From Bradyrhizobium sp. B097 (GTDB taxonomy: Bacteria; Pseudomonadota; Alphaproteobacteria; Rhizobiales; Xanthobacteraceae), in assembly GCF_038957035.1 (NCBI RefSeq), contig NZ_CP152412.1:8924501-8988500 (forward strand): a stretch of DNA of 64,000 nt. The letters are read 5' to 3'. The position numbers and the translations under genes were made by a program. Numbering within the stretch: position 1 is the first letter of the stretch; each line of letters opens with the position of its first letter. Positions 48,086 through 56,806 of the stretch are shown in pieces. Below the pieces are notes generated by a model. That model was not told where the DNA came from. It did no database searches and worked only from the letters and a program-made list of their open reading frames with translations.

Positions 48086-50083
48086 CTAGTCGGCAACGCC
48101 AACCATGCGCTGCACCGTCAAGTAGCGCTCGAGGGCCTCGTCCTGCTTGAAGAAGCGCACGGCACGAAGCTCGCCGATTGTCGTCTTCTGCACGGCGTCA
48201 CGTTCGCGAGTGACGTCGCAAGCCTCCTGCAGACGGCCGACTGCCGCCAGGTTTGCTGCCAGCATGCGATGACCTGTGCCGTTGCTTGGATTTTGCTGGA
48301 CCGAGTTGCGCGCCCAGGAAATGCCTTCCTCGTGGCGCCCGAGCGCAAAGCATGACGCGGCCAAACCTGTCATCCAGAAATGGAGCATGTTGTCGTAGGG
48401 GCTGAGGACGATTGATCGTTGGAGGCATGCGACGGCATTTTGGTAGTCCCCGCCCATGCTGTCGATCATGCCCAGAATGCCCCAGGCAAAGGCGGAGCTT
48501 GGATTGAGGCGCACGGCTTCCAGGCAGTGGATGCGCCCCTGCTCGTTGTCGCCGACAGGACCGAACAGCGTGAAGCCGTAGACTGCGTGGGCAAAAGCAT
48601 CCGTGCCGTCCTGTTCGACCGCGCGGCGCGCAAGACTGAGCGCCTCGACGAGCGTTTCCGGCAACGCCGTCGCTCCAAGGGGTGAAGCCATGACGAGGCC
48701 CCAGGCGAGCGCTGCAAGCGTAGTTGTGCGCATTTGATCAAGGGTGAGGGATTGCCGCAGCAATGCAATCGCCATCATGATGTCGTCACGCGTTCCACCC
48801 CATAGGTGCGGAAGAGCTCGCAGGTATATGTCGTAAGCTGAAAGATTGGCTGGTGGCTTGCGGCGCGCATGTTTGATCTCGGCGTCCCGTACGGCGGGGT
48901 CGACCACCGCGGCGACGCTGGCGCTGATGTCGTCCTGTAGATCGAAGACATCGACGATAGAGCGATCGTAGCGCTCCGACCAGACTTGAACCTCATCGTA
49001 GGCATGGGTCAATTCGGCCGACACACGAATGCGATTGCCTGCTTTGCGGATGTTGCCGCTGAGGACGTATTGAACACCGAGTTGTCGCGCGATCTGCCGG
49101 CTGGTCAGCCCCTTGTCCTTGAAGGCGAAACTCGACCCGCGTGCGATGACCACGAATCCGCGGAAGCGCGACAAAGCGGTGATGATGTCCTCGGTAACAC
49201 CGTCAGCGAAGTAATCCTGCTCCGGATCGTCGCTCATGTTCCGAAACGGCAGAACCACGATGGATGGCTGATCCACGGCCATCATCGGAGCCGGCGCGGG
49301 TGGAAACGATATCTCGATCTCGCTGACAGCTGCCGATTCAATCAGTGTCTGCGCTCTGCGCAGTTCAGCGACGAGCGCCTTGGTTGCCGCATCCGGCTCC
49401 GTGTTGAGCTCTCGCTTCAGAAGCGCAACGACGTCCTGATAGTATTTGAGCGCTTCAGCTTTGCGCCCGGTAGCCGACAGGGCTTGCATGATCAGCCGAT
49501 GCGCATCCTCGCGCATGTTGTTGAGGGCGTTGGCGCGCTGGCCGGCCTTCAAAGCCTGGTCGGCGCGACCGGCAGCCAGCTCTCTTTCACCAAGCCCGGC
49601 CATCGCGCTCAGAGCCAGCTCCTGAAATCGCTCGCGTTCGACAGCCAGCCAATCGCTCCAGCCTTCTTCGCCGACATTAACGTCATCGATGAGGCGCCCC
49701 CGGTAGAGATCCGCTGCCGCACTCAAGGCCTCACGGCCACCATCCCGGACCAAGGCCTCAAACCGGCCGACATCGCACAGGATCACCGTGGCATTCAGCG
49801 ATACGAGCTCGCCATGGCCCTCAAGAGCTTCATGGCCCAGAATCTGGCGTAGCTTGAAGAGTGCCTGTCGCAGGTTCTGCTTCGCTTGCGCGTCGAAGTG
49901 AGAACCCCACAGCAAAGTCGAGAGCTTCTCGCGCGGCTGCGGCTCGGGCGCCGTGCAAGCCAGATAGGCGAGCAATCCCGAGAGCTTCTTGTTCGGCAAG
50001 CTGACGACACCGTTTGGACCAGTCAGCACGAAGCGCCCCAAAAGCGAAAGCGTAAATTTTGGGCACGATGCGGGTTCTATCAT
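48086..50083 (-). CDS. SARP/BTAD-type regulator with TolB-like and TPR regions
   Basis: This 665-residue regulator has an N-terminal winged helix (FTLSLLGRFVLTGPNGVVSL, LSTLLWGSHFDAQAKQNLRQ) and a bacterial transcriptional activator domain (about 100-240; REDAHRLIMQALSATGRKAE). A TolB/FlgO-like linker follows (IVVLPFRNMSDDPEQDYFAD, about 275-390), then TPR-like helices to the end. This architecture is common in rhizobia; the target genes are unknown. A short remnant of a paralogue lies at 43915-44010. Confidence 0.85.
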   Translation of the reverse strand: MIEPASCPKFTLSLLGRFVLTGPNGVVSLPNKKLSGLLAYLACTAPEPQPREKLSTLLWGSHFDAQAKQNLRQALFKLRQILGHEALEGHGELVSLNATVILCDVGRFEALVRDGGREALSAAADLYRGRLIDDVNVGEEGWSDWLAVERERFQELALSAMAGLGERELAAGRADQALKAGQRANALNNMREDAHRLIMQALSATGRKAEALKYYQDVVALLKRELNTEPDAATKALVAELRRAQTLIESAAVSEIEISFPPAPAPMMAVDQPSIVVLPFRNMSDDPEQDYFADGVTEDIITALSRFRGFVVIARGSSFAFKDKGLTSRQIARQLGVQYVLSGNIRKAGNRIRVSAELTHAYDEVQVWSERYDRSIVDVFDLQDDISASVAAVVDPAVRDAEIKHARRKPPANLSAYDIYLRALPHLWGGTRDDIMMAIALLRQSLTLDQMRTTTLAALAWGLVMASPLGATALPETLVEALSLARRAVEQDGTDAFAHAVYGFTLFGPVGDNEQGRIHCLEAVRLNPSSAFAWGILGMIDSMGGDYQNAVACLQRSIVLSPYDNMLHFWMTGLAASCFALGRHEEGISWARNSVQQNPSNGTGHRMLAANLAAVGRLQEACDVTRERDAVQKTTIGELRAVRFFKQDEALERYLTVQRMVGVAD

Positions 50084-50188
50084 TCGGCTTCCAAATGTTG
50101 AGCAGCAGCGGCCTCAAAGTATACATCTTACACAGATTGGCGACTTTGCGATCACTATTAACGCAGCGATGACGGCGAGCTAGCGCTC

Positions 50189-50425
50189 GTGACGACGACT
50201 GGAGGGTCAAATCATGTTGCGGCGAGACGCCGGTCGGCATTCGACGCAGAGCGATTTCACTGGGAAAGCCGTTATGCCGTGCATCACCTCCTGGCGGTCG
50301 TCACTATCCTGGCCATGGTCCTGACCGGGGTCGATGTAGCGCTGTCTTCCTTCGCTGCTCCGAGAGCCAAGACGGTTTTGCGCTCCGCCCCTTCCGTCGC
50401 ACCTCTCCTTTTCGGAGGCGACTGA
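50189..50425 (+). CDS. Possible small single-span membrane protein
   Basis: A 78-residue frame from a GTG has one hydrophobic span (YAVHHLLAVVTILAMVLTGV) after a basic stretch. There is no similarity and no ribosome site at the GTG; a GGAGGG lies within it, in front of an out-of-frame ATG at 50213. Weak call, kept because of the clean membrane segment. It diverges from the SARP regulator. Confidence 0.3.
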   Translation: MTTTGGSNHVAARRRSAFDAERFHWESRYAVHHLLAVVTILAMVLTGVDVALSSFAAPRAKTVLRSAPSVAPLLFGGD

Positions 50426-50680
50426 TCGAATTCTAACTTCGAAACGGCCATCAAGCAGGGTGGTCGCATTGACCAGCATCGTGCAACTACGGTCGCAACC
50501 GCATGTCTTTCGACCAAAGAAGACCCCGCACCTGCGCGAGCATGATTGGCGGCGTCCTGATGGCGTGTGCGGCGCCTGAGCATGAAAGCCTCCCTGTGAA
50601 CATGGCAGCTTCGGGCGACTGACTGGAACAGGCGAAGACGGCGTCAACCATCAATAGGCAGCTGCGATCGAGAGGCTGAC

Positions 50681-50833
50681 ATGACTGCAATCGCAAGCGC
50701 GATATCCGGCGCACTCCTCTCGATCATCGGAGTCGATGTGCTCAAACATATTCTGTTTTTCTGTGGAACCGGAATCCTGCTGTTCGTTCTCTCGCTCGCT
50801 TACGGCCTGGATTTGAGTCCGGGTCTTTTCTGA
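50681..50833 (+). CDS. Small hydrophobic protein (50 aa)
   Basis: An ATG preceded by GAGAGG at 6 bases opens a 50-residue frame: MTAIASAISGALLSIIGVDV, then LKHILFFCGTGILLFVLSLA and a short end. The second part is a full membrane span, so this is a plausible small membrane protein. It is isolated in a gap of about 930 bases (50084-51013), which also holds the weak frame at 50189 and nothing else recognised. Confidence 0.5.
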   Translation: MTAIASAISGALLSIIGVDVLKHILFFCGTGILLFVLSLAYGLDLSPGLF

Positions 50834-51013
50834 TCCTCGCTGCGAGTTTGCAGAAAGCGAAGGGCTGCTCATGCTGCGGCGCGAGGCATGATTGTATCTA
50901 TCGAATAAGCAGCCGTTGGCGCTCCGATGGGGTAGTACCCCCTACTTCTGTCCGCTCCGATGTCCGGCCATGGTGCCGGCCGATCTGCCGGTTTCCGGCA
51001 GACCGGCCTCGCC

Positions 51014-51433
51014 TCAATGATGAGCCGACACGCTCTTCATGTATTGGGACATCAGATCGGCACCGGCAAAGTGGCCTATATCCCCCAGGCTGACCATGCC
51101 GACCATCCGTTTGCTCTTGTTGATGACAGGCAGCCTGCGGATCTTCAGCGTCTCCATGTGCTGCACTGCTTTCGCCAGATCGTCGTCTTCCCGGCAGCAG
51201 TGGATGCCTTCGGTCATCACATCGCGCGCTGTCGTGCGCGTAGAGTTGAAGTCCTTGCTCGCAAGACCTTTGCAGACGAGGTCGCGATCCGTCACCATCC
51301 CGATCAGGCGATCGTCCTGCCCGACCGGAATGCAGCCGACGTCGTGCCCCTGCATCAATTTCGCGATTTCAGTGATCGGGGTATCGGGGCTGACCCAATC
51401 GACGCCCTTGTGCATCACATCCTTGACCTTCAT
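51014..51433 (-). CDS. Two-CBS-domain protein
   Basis: The product has 139 residues comprising a tandem CBS pair (Bateman module). CBS1: MKVKDVMHKGVDWVSPDTPI through GMVTDRDL; CBS2: ARDVMTEGIHCCREDDDLAK through GMVSLGDI. It probably binds an adenine nucleotide or NAD and regulates a partner. ATG 51433 follows GGGAGG by 5-6 bases; the longer frame to 51502 lacks support. Confidence 0.87.
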   Translation of the reverse strand: MKVKDVMHKGVDWVSPDTPITEIAKLMQGHDVGCIPVGQDDRLIGMVTDRDLVCKGLASKDFNSTRTTARDVMTEGIHCCREDDDLAKAVQHMETLKIRRLPVINKSKRMVGMVSLGDIGHFAGADLMSQYMKSVSAHH

Positions 51434-51555
51434 GGAGGACCTCCCTTGCAAGGCAGCAGCCCCCTCGCTTGCAACTATACAGCAGATCGGGCGTGACCGC
51501 ATGCGTGCTGCGCCTTGGTCAAGGCGCAGCGACAGGTGGTCCGGCCATCATGCCC

Positions 51556-52026
51556 TCAGTCGTGCGTACTGAAGCGGCCGTGCAGGGAACCGGCGGTCAA
51601 GCGCGCGAATTGCGCACGACCGAGATGGAGCAACGTCTCATGATCGCCGGCTTCGATATAGATCTCGGGCTGCATCTGGATGCTGTCATCAACGATAACG
51701 TCGAGCCCATAACAGATGCCGGCAGCGGGAACCGCCCCATGCGCACAGTCCGCGAACAGCCTATCGATCTCGCTTTCAGCGGCCATCGCAATATCATCGC
51801 CGAAGCTCGCCCTCAGATCCGCCAGCCTGAGGTGATGCGATGCCGGCAACACGGCGAGCAGGTAGCCGCCATTGCGGCGCAACACGATGGCCTTGGCCAG
51901 GCGATCACCCGGGACGTGACATGCCTGGGCGGTCAGGGCTGACGACATCGTCAGCACATGGGGGATTTCGTCGTACGCGATGTTTTCCGCTGCGAGATAT
52001 TTGTGCAGTGTGGGAGAAATGGTCAT
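51556..52026 (-). CDS. YbaK/ProX-type aminoacyl-tRNA deacylase
   Basis: The 156-residue single-domain YbaK/EbsC protein hydrolyses mischarged aminoacyl-tRNA in trans. Typical phrases: YDEIPHVLTMSSALTAQACH, the catalytic Lys region DRLAKAIVLRRNGGYLLAVL, and VPAAGICYGLDVIVDDS. It resembles ProX/Cys-tRNA(Pro) editing proteins. GGAGG lies 8 bases before ATG 52026. It may form a unit with the CBS gene 122 bases downstream. Confidence 0.85.
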   Translation of the reverse strand: MTISPTLHKYLAAENIAYDEIPHVLTMSSALTAQACHVPGDRLAKAIVLRRNGGYLLAVLPASHHLRLADLRASFGDDIAMAAESEIDRLFADCAHGAVPAAGICYGLDVIVDDSIQMQPEIYIEAGDHETLLHLGRAQFARLTAGSLHGRFSTHD

Positions 52027-52148
52027 GGCGTCACCTCCGGTGCGACATGCAACCATCCACCGTGGTCCCTGCCCACCGCACGATGAGCGGCTGCGCGGTT
52101 CTCAAGGCAAAATATATGTCCTGGTGCAGGACACCGCAATTCGATCGC

Positions 52149-52228
52149 TAGAGCCGTTGGCTCTAGATTTTTGTTTTGACGCGTTTTCTTGACGCGAACC
52201 GGTATCCACTTCGCTCGAAAACGCTCTA
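52149..52228. repeat. Dispersed repeat, inverted copy of 34423-34524
   Basis: Read on the minus strand it starts TAGAGCGTTTTCGAGCGAAG and carries GGTTCGCGTCAAGAAAACGC, ending in a small hairpin (CTAGAGCCAACGGCTCTAG). It begins at the stop codon of the pentapeptide gene, whose TAG is part of the repeat. Confidence 0.8.
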
Positions 52229-53038
52229 ATCTGGACGCCGCGCCAGGTTCAAGTTCCGGGCCTTGTCCAGATTGCGGGCCTCTGCCAGCGCGGCCGCGCT
52301 CGGCAAGAGGGCCGAGGCGAGGTCGGTCTCGGTGAAATCGGCGCCGGCGAGATTGGCGCCAGATAGGTCGGCTCCCGCAAGGTCAGCCTTGCTGAGGTTG
52401 CAGTTCGCCAAATTGGCGTTCTGCAACTGCGCGAATTCGAGATCAGCGCGCGCAAGATTGGCGCCGCTCAGATCCGCATTCCGGAGATCGGCGGATTTGA
52501 GCACGCCACGCATCAGGCCCATCGATTGGTTGCGCATATCGGCGCTCAGATCCGCGCCCGCGAGCTTGGCCCCGATCAGGCTGGCACCGGATAGATCGGC
52601 GGTGATGCGAGCGCCGCTCAAATCGGCGCCGTCAAGCTTGGCGCGCTGCATCTGCGTGCCGAGCAGCGATGCCTTGACGAGGGACGCCCCCGTCAGATCT
52701 GCGTCGATGAGCCAAGCCTGGTTCAGCACGGCCCGATCGAAGCGCGCGGCTTTCAGATTGGTTCGGTTGAGCTTGACGAGATGAAGGTTGCCGCCGGAGA
52801 AGTCGAGGCCCGAGAGATCGAGGTGCGACAGCCGCTTTCCTTCCAATTCCACAGTGCGACGGTCCCCTTGAGGCACGGCCTTGAGGAGCGCGTCAACCTC
52901 GGCGCGCGTCATCTCCGACGTCGTCATCTCAGGACTGTCGAGGTCGACGCTGCGCAACATGTCCTGCGACGTGGCGGCAGTCGGATCAACGAGCAGCGCC
53001 GCCATCGATACAAAGGCAAATGCGAGATGAAACCGCAT
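52226..53038 (-). CDS. Secreted pentapeptide-repeat protein
   Basis: The product has 270 residues. A signal peptide (MRFHLAFAFVSMAALLVDP and onward) is followed by a quadrilateral beta-helix of pentapeptide repeats, A(D/N)LXX type: LSHLDLSGLDFSGGNLHL, ADLSGASLIGAKLAGADL, ADLRNADLSGANLARADL. The helix runs from about 85 to 250. Such proteins can mimic DNA or coat surfaces; function unknown. The stop coincides with the dispersed repeat at 52149. A long antisense-like upstream frame is not part of it. Confidence 0.82.
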   Translation of the reverse strand: MRFHLAFAFVSMAALLVDPTAATSQDMLRSVDLDSPEMTTSEMTRAEVDALLKAVPQGDRRTVELEGKRLSHLDLSGLDFSGGNLHLVKLNRTNLKAARFDRAVLNQAWLIDADLTGASLVKASLLGTQMQRAKLDGADLSGARITADLSGASLIGAKLAGADLSADMRNQSMGLMRGVLKSADLRNADLSGANLARADLEFAQLQNANLANCNLSKADLAGADLSGANLAGADFTETDLASALLPSAAALAEARNLDKARNLNLARRPD

Positions 53039-53223
53039 CGCCGTTTTCCCGCTTTTGAGGTATCGCCTCTCGCATCCTCGCGCCGGCCGCGCCGTGGAGA
53101 TGCGCTTCCGGCGTTCGGAGTATGAAACCGGATCATGATCCTGGCAATGCCCGTGGCCGTTTCGTACGAAGGAACGGGGCCTCGGCAGCGCGACAACGAC
53201 CCGACGCGAACCGGCCGCGCTTC

Positions 53224-53646
53224 TCAGCTTCGGCTCAGCAGTTGCCAGGTCGATGTGGCATGCGCGATCGGCTCGCCTGCTGCCGTGGAGGCCTGGGACT
53301 GCACGAAGAAGGTCTTCCGGCCGCGCTTCAGGAAGGTCGCGTGACAGGTCACGCGCCCTTCGCGGACCGCGGCGAGATACTGCACCTTCATCTCGAGCGT
53401 GGTGCCGGCACCCGCGACGAGGTTGACGAGATGCCCCATCGAGATGTCGAGCGCGGTCGCGAGAACTCCGCCATGCAGCGTGCCTTGCGGGTTGAACAGC
53501 GGCCTCTCGACGTCGAAGGAGACGATGCACGCCTCGCTTTGGTAGGCGATCTCGAGGCCGAAGAAGCGCGACAGGAAGAACGACCCGAATTCCTGCCGCT
53601 GGTCCGCGACGGCGCGACGCATCATCTGCTCGGCGATATCTCTCAT
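53224..53646 (-). CDS. PaaI-type hotdog thioesterase
   Basis: This 140-residue hotdog-fold acyl-CoA thioesterase has the core phrase NPQGTLHGGVLATALDISMG (HGG motif with the active-site Asp downstream) followed by TLEMKVQYLAAVREG. ATG 53646 is the first in the conserved frame. It lies 25 bases past the CoA-transferase gene's stop on the same strand, so it is the last gene of the CaiB-HAD catabolic set. Confidence 0.82.
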   Translation of the reverse strand: MRDIAEQMMRRAVADQRQEFGSFFLSRFFGLEIAYQSEACIVSFDVERPLFNPQGTLHGGVLATALDISMGHLVNLVAGAGTTLEMKVQYLAAVREGRVTCHATFLKRGRKTFFVQSQASTAAGEPIAHATSTWQLLSRS

Positions 53647-53671
53647 GACGACACTCGCTTGATCACGATAT

Positions 53672-54910
53672 TCACCTCGGCGATCGCACGAAGCTCCGTC
53701 CAAAGTCTCCGAACGCGCCTTCGACCGCGAATCTCTCCAGCCGATCGTCGGTCCAGCCGCACCATTCCGCAAGCACCTCGCGCGTGTGTTCGCCGAGCAT
53801 CGGCGGCGGCGTGGAAGGTGCCGGCGGCTCGTCACCGAACCGCGTTGGCCTCGCGATGAACCTCACTTCCCCCGCGGCGGGATGGCTGACGGTCTGGACC
53901 ATGCCGCGCTGCGTGAGTTGCGGCGTCTCGCAGACTTCGCCGACCGACTTGATCGCGCCGCACGGAATACCGGCCACGGCGAGCGCCTGCAGCCAGTCGG
54001 CGCGGCTCCTGCGGGCGAAGATGGGGGCGAGGATCGCGACGAGCTCGTTCCGGCTCGCCGCGCGCTTCGGGGCAGTTTCGAAACGCGCATCATCGCGCAG
54101 GTTCGGCCGGCCGATGACGTCGCAAAACGCCGCCCAGAACTTGTCGTTCGCGACCCCGACATTGATCCAGCCGTCACTCGCCTCGAACGGTTCGTACGGG
54201 CTGATGGTCGGATGGACGTTGCCCCGGCGCCTCGGGCTCTCTCCCGTGGCGAAATACATGCCGGCGTTGAACGTCAGCAGCGATGCCATGGCGTCGAGCA
54301 TGGAGACGTCGACCCGGCCGCCCTCGCCCGTCCGGCTCTTCCGCATCAGGGCGGCGAGCACCGAATGCGACGCGTAAAGACCGGTGACGAGATCGGCGAT
54401 CGAGGTGCCGACCTTGGTCGGTGGCCCAATCGGATCGCCGGTGATGTCCATCACGCCGGATTCGCCCTGCAGGATCAAATCGTAGCCGGGGCGCAATGCA
54501 TCCGCACCGGTGCGGCCGAACCCCGAGATGCTGCACAGGATGATGTCGGACTTGCGGGCCCGCAACGCGTCGAAGCCGAGCCCCCATTTGTCGAGCGTGC
54601 CCGGGCGAAAATTCTCGATCACGACGTCGGCCGCGGATGCAAGATCAAGCGCCGCGTCGCGCCCCGCCGGCGACTTCAGATCGATGGCGCAACTGCGCTT
54701 GTTGCGGTTCACCGACAGGAAATACGCGCTCTCGCCGCCGATGAAGGGCGGCCCGTAGCGCCGGCTTTCGTCGCCCTGCCGCGGATCCTCGATCTTGACG
54801 ATGTCGGCGCCGAGATCGCCGAGCTGCATCGTGGCAAACGGACCGGAGACCACCCGACAGAGATCGAGAACCTTGACGCCCGACAGCGGCTCGCGATCAG
54901 ACGATCGCAT
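53672..54910 (-). CDS. CaiB/BaiF-type (class III) CoA-transferase
   Basis: The product has 412 residues and is a family III CoA-transferase with the N-terminal SGVKVLDLCRVVSGPFATMQ, LGADIVKIEDP, SVNRNKRSCAIDLKSP, and the catalytic Asp in LRPGYDLILQGESGVMDITG. The start overlaps the haloacid dehalogenase gene by 14 bases. It moves CoA between carboxylic acids and probably activates the pathway's substrate. Confidence 0.9.
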   Translation of the reverse strand: MRSSDREPLSGVKVLDLCRVVSGPFATMQLGDLGADIVKIEDPRQGDESRRYGPPFIGGESAYFLSVNRNKRSCAIDLKSPAGRDAALDLASAADVVIENFRPGTLDKWGLGFDALRARKSDIILCSISGFGRTGADALRPGYDLILQGESGVMDITGDPIGPPTKVGTSIADLVTGLYASHSVLAALMRKSRTGEGGRVDVSMLDAMASLLTFNAGMYFATGESPRRRGNVHPTISPYEPFEASDGWINVGVANDKFWAAFCDVIGRPNLRDDARFETAPKRAASRNELVAILAPIFARRSRADWLQALAVAGIPCGAIKSVGEVCETPQLTQRGMVQTVSHPAAGEVRFIARPTRFGDEPPAPSTPPPMLGEHTREVLAEWCGWTDDRLERFAVEGAFGDFGRSFVRSPR

Positions 54911-55598
54911 CGGCGAGGTCCTTCATCGACGGCACCAGGATATCGGGCTGGTGCGGCGTGATGCCGAACGGGCGGCTGCGCCGGTCGATGAAGGCCGTCC
55001 GCATGCCGGCGGACTTGGCGCCGATGCAGTCGAAGGCATGATTGGCGACGAACAGCACCTGATCGGGCTTCACGCCCATGATCTCGGCCGCTTTCGTATA
55101 GGTAGCGACATGCGGCTTGAACGAATTGGCCTCGGCCACCGAGATCACGCGATCGAACGGGACCTTGTGATACTGCTTCGCGGTCTCGAGCATGTCCGGA
55201 TCGCCGTTCGAGAGCACCACCAGTTTGTACTTGGCTTGCAACCGCGCGAGCGCTTCCGGCACTTCCGGAAACGGCACCAGCTTCTCGATCTCGCCGACGA
55301 GATAACGCACATCATCCATCGTGTAGTCGATCTTGGCGCGGTCCATCACGTGCGACACCGCGCGATGCCCGATCTCGCGATAGGGCGTGTGCTCGCGGTG
55401 CAGCAGCGCATCGATCATCGAATTCTCGAAATGCGTGCGGCGCCACCATGTGACGAAGGAATTCGGATCGCCTTTCCAGCCCTTCTTCGCGAGGAACGGC
55501 GCCGCGATCCTGGTCAGGCCGCCCTGCATGTCGACGACCGTGCCGTACTGATCGAACATGCAGATCTTCACTTCGCGTTTGATCGTCTCGGAATTCAT
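54897..55598 (-). CDS. Haloacid dehalogenase type II-like hydrolase
   Basis: The 233-residue HAD-superfamily protein has the nucleophile Asp in CMFDQYGTVVDMQGG, the SNGD element (VVLSNGDPDM), the Lys region (ANSFKPHVATYTKAAEIMGV) and the C-terminal VLFVANHAFDCIGAKSAG. The layout matches type II 2-haloacid dehalogenases, though its partner gene (CoA transferase) suggests another phosphatase-like or dehalogenase substrate. It is the first gene of the minus-strand set and diverges from LysR with 83 bases between. Confidence 0.83.
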   Translation of the reverse strand: MNSETIKREVKICMFDQYGTVVDMQGGLTRIAAPFLAKKGWKGDPNSFVTWWRRTHFENSMIDALLHREHTPYREIGHRAVSHVMDRAKIDYTMDDVRYLVGEIEKLVPFPEVPEALARLQAKYKLVVLSNGDPDMLETAKQYHKVPFDRVISVAEANSFKPHVATYTKAAEIMGVKPDQVLFVANHAFDCIGAKSAGMRTAFIDRRSRPFGITPHQPDILVPSMKDLADAIV

Positions 55599-55681
55599 TG
55601 GTGCCTCCTTGGTTCAGATCGATTGATACGCGCCGCATTGCCATAGATGAAATGGATTTGTGATCTCTCGCTATTCACGAT

Positions 55682-56596
55682 ATGAATGATGCCATGAACC
55701 TCCGATCCATCGACCTCAATCTGCTCGTCGCGTTGGATGCCCTGCTGACAGAGCGTCATGTCACCAAGGCGGCCGACCGCGTCGGCCTCAGTCAACCTGC
55801 GATGAGCAACGCGCTCAACCGGTTGCGCGCGATGTTCGAGGACGAACTGCTGGTGCGGACGACGAGCGGCATGAAGCCGACGCCCCGCGCCACCGAACTG
55901 GCGGAGCCGCTGCGCCAGGTGCTGCGCCAGGTCGAGCGCGTGATGGCGAGCGACGCCGGCTTCGATCCAAACCGGACCGAGCGCACCTTCACGATCAGGA
56001 TGTCGGACATCCTCGCGTGCCTGCTGCTGCCGCGACTCGCCGCGGCGCGGCCGCCGGATGCGCGGATCTCCTACAACACGATCCATCTGCCGCCCGCTCT
56101 CACGATCGATGCGCTGGAGCGGGACGAGATCGACGTTGCCGTCAGCATGGGGCTCGAGCATTCCGCATCGATCCGTTCCGAGACGCTGCTGCGCGACCGC
56201 ATGGTCTGCCTGATGCGGAGCGGTCACCAGATCAAGCGCGGGCGGCTGACCTTCGAGCGCTTCATCGCGCAGGAGCACATGAAGGTCTCGATGAGCCCGA
56301 CCGACCTTCGCTTCGTCGACGACGTGCTCGCCGAACGCGGCCATCGCAGACGCATCGCGCTGAATGTGCCGCATTGGCTGGTCGTGCCTCATGTCTTGAA
56401 GAGCACCGATCTGCTTGCGGTGATGCCGCGGCATCTCGCCGCCGTGCTGATGGACGACGGTCTGCGGATGGAGGAACTGCCGTTCGAGTCCGCGCCGTTC
56501 GACTGGATGCTGTACTGGCATCGCAGATACGATCAGAGCAATGCCAACGGCTGGCTCCGCGATCGGCTCAGGGCGGCCTGCTCCGATCTAGGCTAG
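55682..56596 (+). CDS. LysR-family transcriptional regulator (NodD/NahR-like)
   Basis: This 304-residue regulator has the N-terminal helix-turn-helix LLTERHVTKAADRVGLSQPA followed by NALNRLRAMFEDELLVR, the layout of the NahR/NodD/LinR branch with LRSIDLNLLVALDALL. The regulatory domain follows. It is divergent from the HAD/CoA-transferase/thioesterase set with an 83-base gap, and so probably controls it. The inducer is unknown. Confidence 0.9.
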   Translation: MNDAMNLRSIDLNLLVALDALLTERHVTKAADRVGLSQPAMSNALNRLRAMFEDELLVRTTSGMKPTPRATELAEPLRQVLRQVERVMASDAGFDPNRTERTFTIRMSDILACLLLPRLAAARPPDARISYNTIHLPPALTIDALERDEIDVAVSMGLEHSASIRSETLLRDRMVCLMRSGHQIKRGRLTFERFIAQEHMKVSMSPTDLRFVDDVLAERGHRRRIALNVPHWLVVPHVLKSTDLLAVMPRHLAAVLMDDGLRMEELPFESAPFDWMLYWHRRYDQSNANGWLRDRLRAACSDLG

Positions 56597-56640
56597 GGCA
56601 TGGTGAAGTCAGGTTGCATTGGCTTTGCGGCAGACTGGCT

Positions 56641-56766
56641 TCACCTCTCCCGCTTGCGGGGGAGGTCGCATCGCATCGGAGATGCGATGCGGGTGGGGGC
56701 TCTCTCCACGACATGACTCGCTGAGGGAGCCCCCACCCCAGCCCTCCCCCGCAAGCGGGAGAGGGG
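56641..56766. repeat. Paired intergenic repeat of the 12377 family
   Basis: The left unit begins CCTCTCCCGCTTGCGGGGGA and continues with GATGCGATGCGGGTGGGGGC. The right unit is inverse: GAGCCCCCACCCCAGCCCTC and GCAAGCGGGAGAGGG. It lies between convergent LysR and MFS genes. Confidence 0.78.
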
Positions 56767-56806
56767 GCGCGCCGTCAACGCGATTGATACCCAATCTCTT
56801 CATGCT

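Noticed and set aside
50213..50335. ATG-initiated frame after GGAGGG near 50200
   Set aside because: It ends after about 40 codons, has no hydrophobic or domain pattern, and overlaps a better membrane-span frame.
52226..53530. Long N-terminal extension of the pentapeptide protein
   Set aside because: The upstream part lacks repeats and similarity, whereas ATG 53038 begins with a clear signal peptide.
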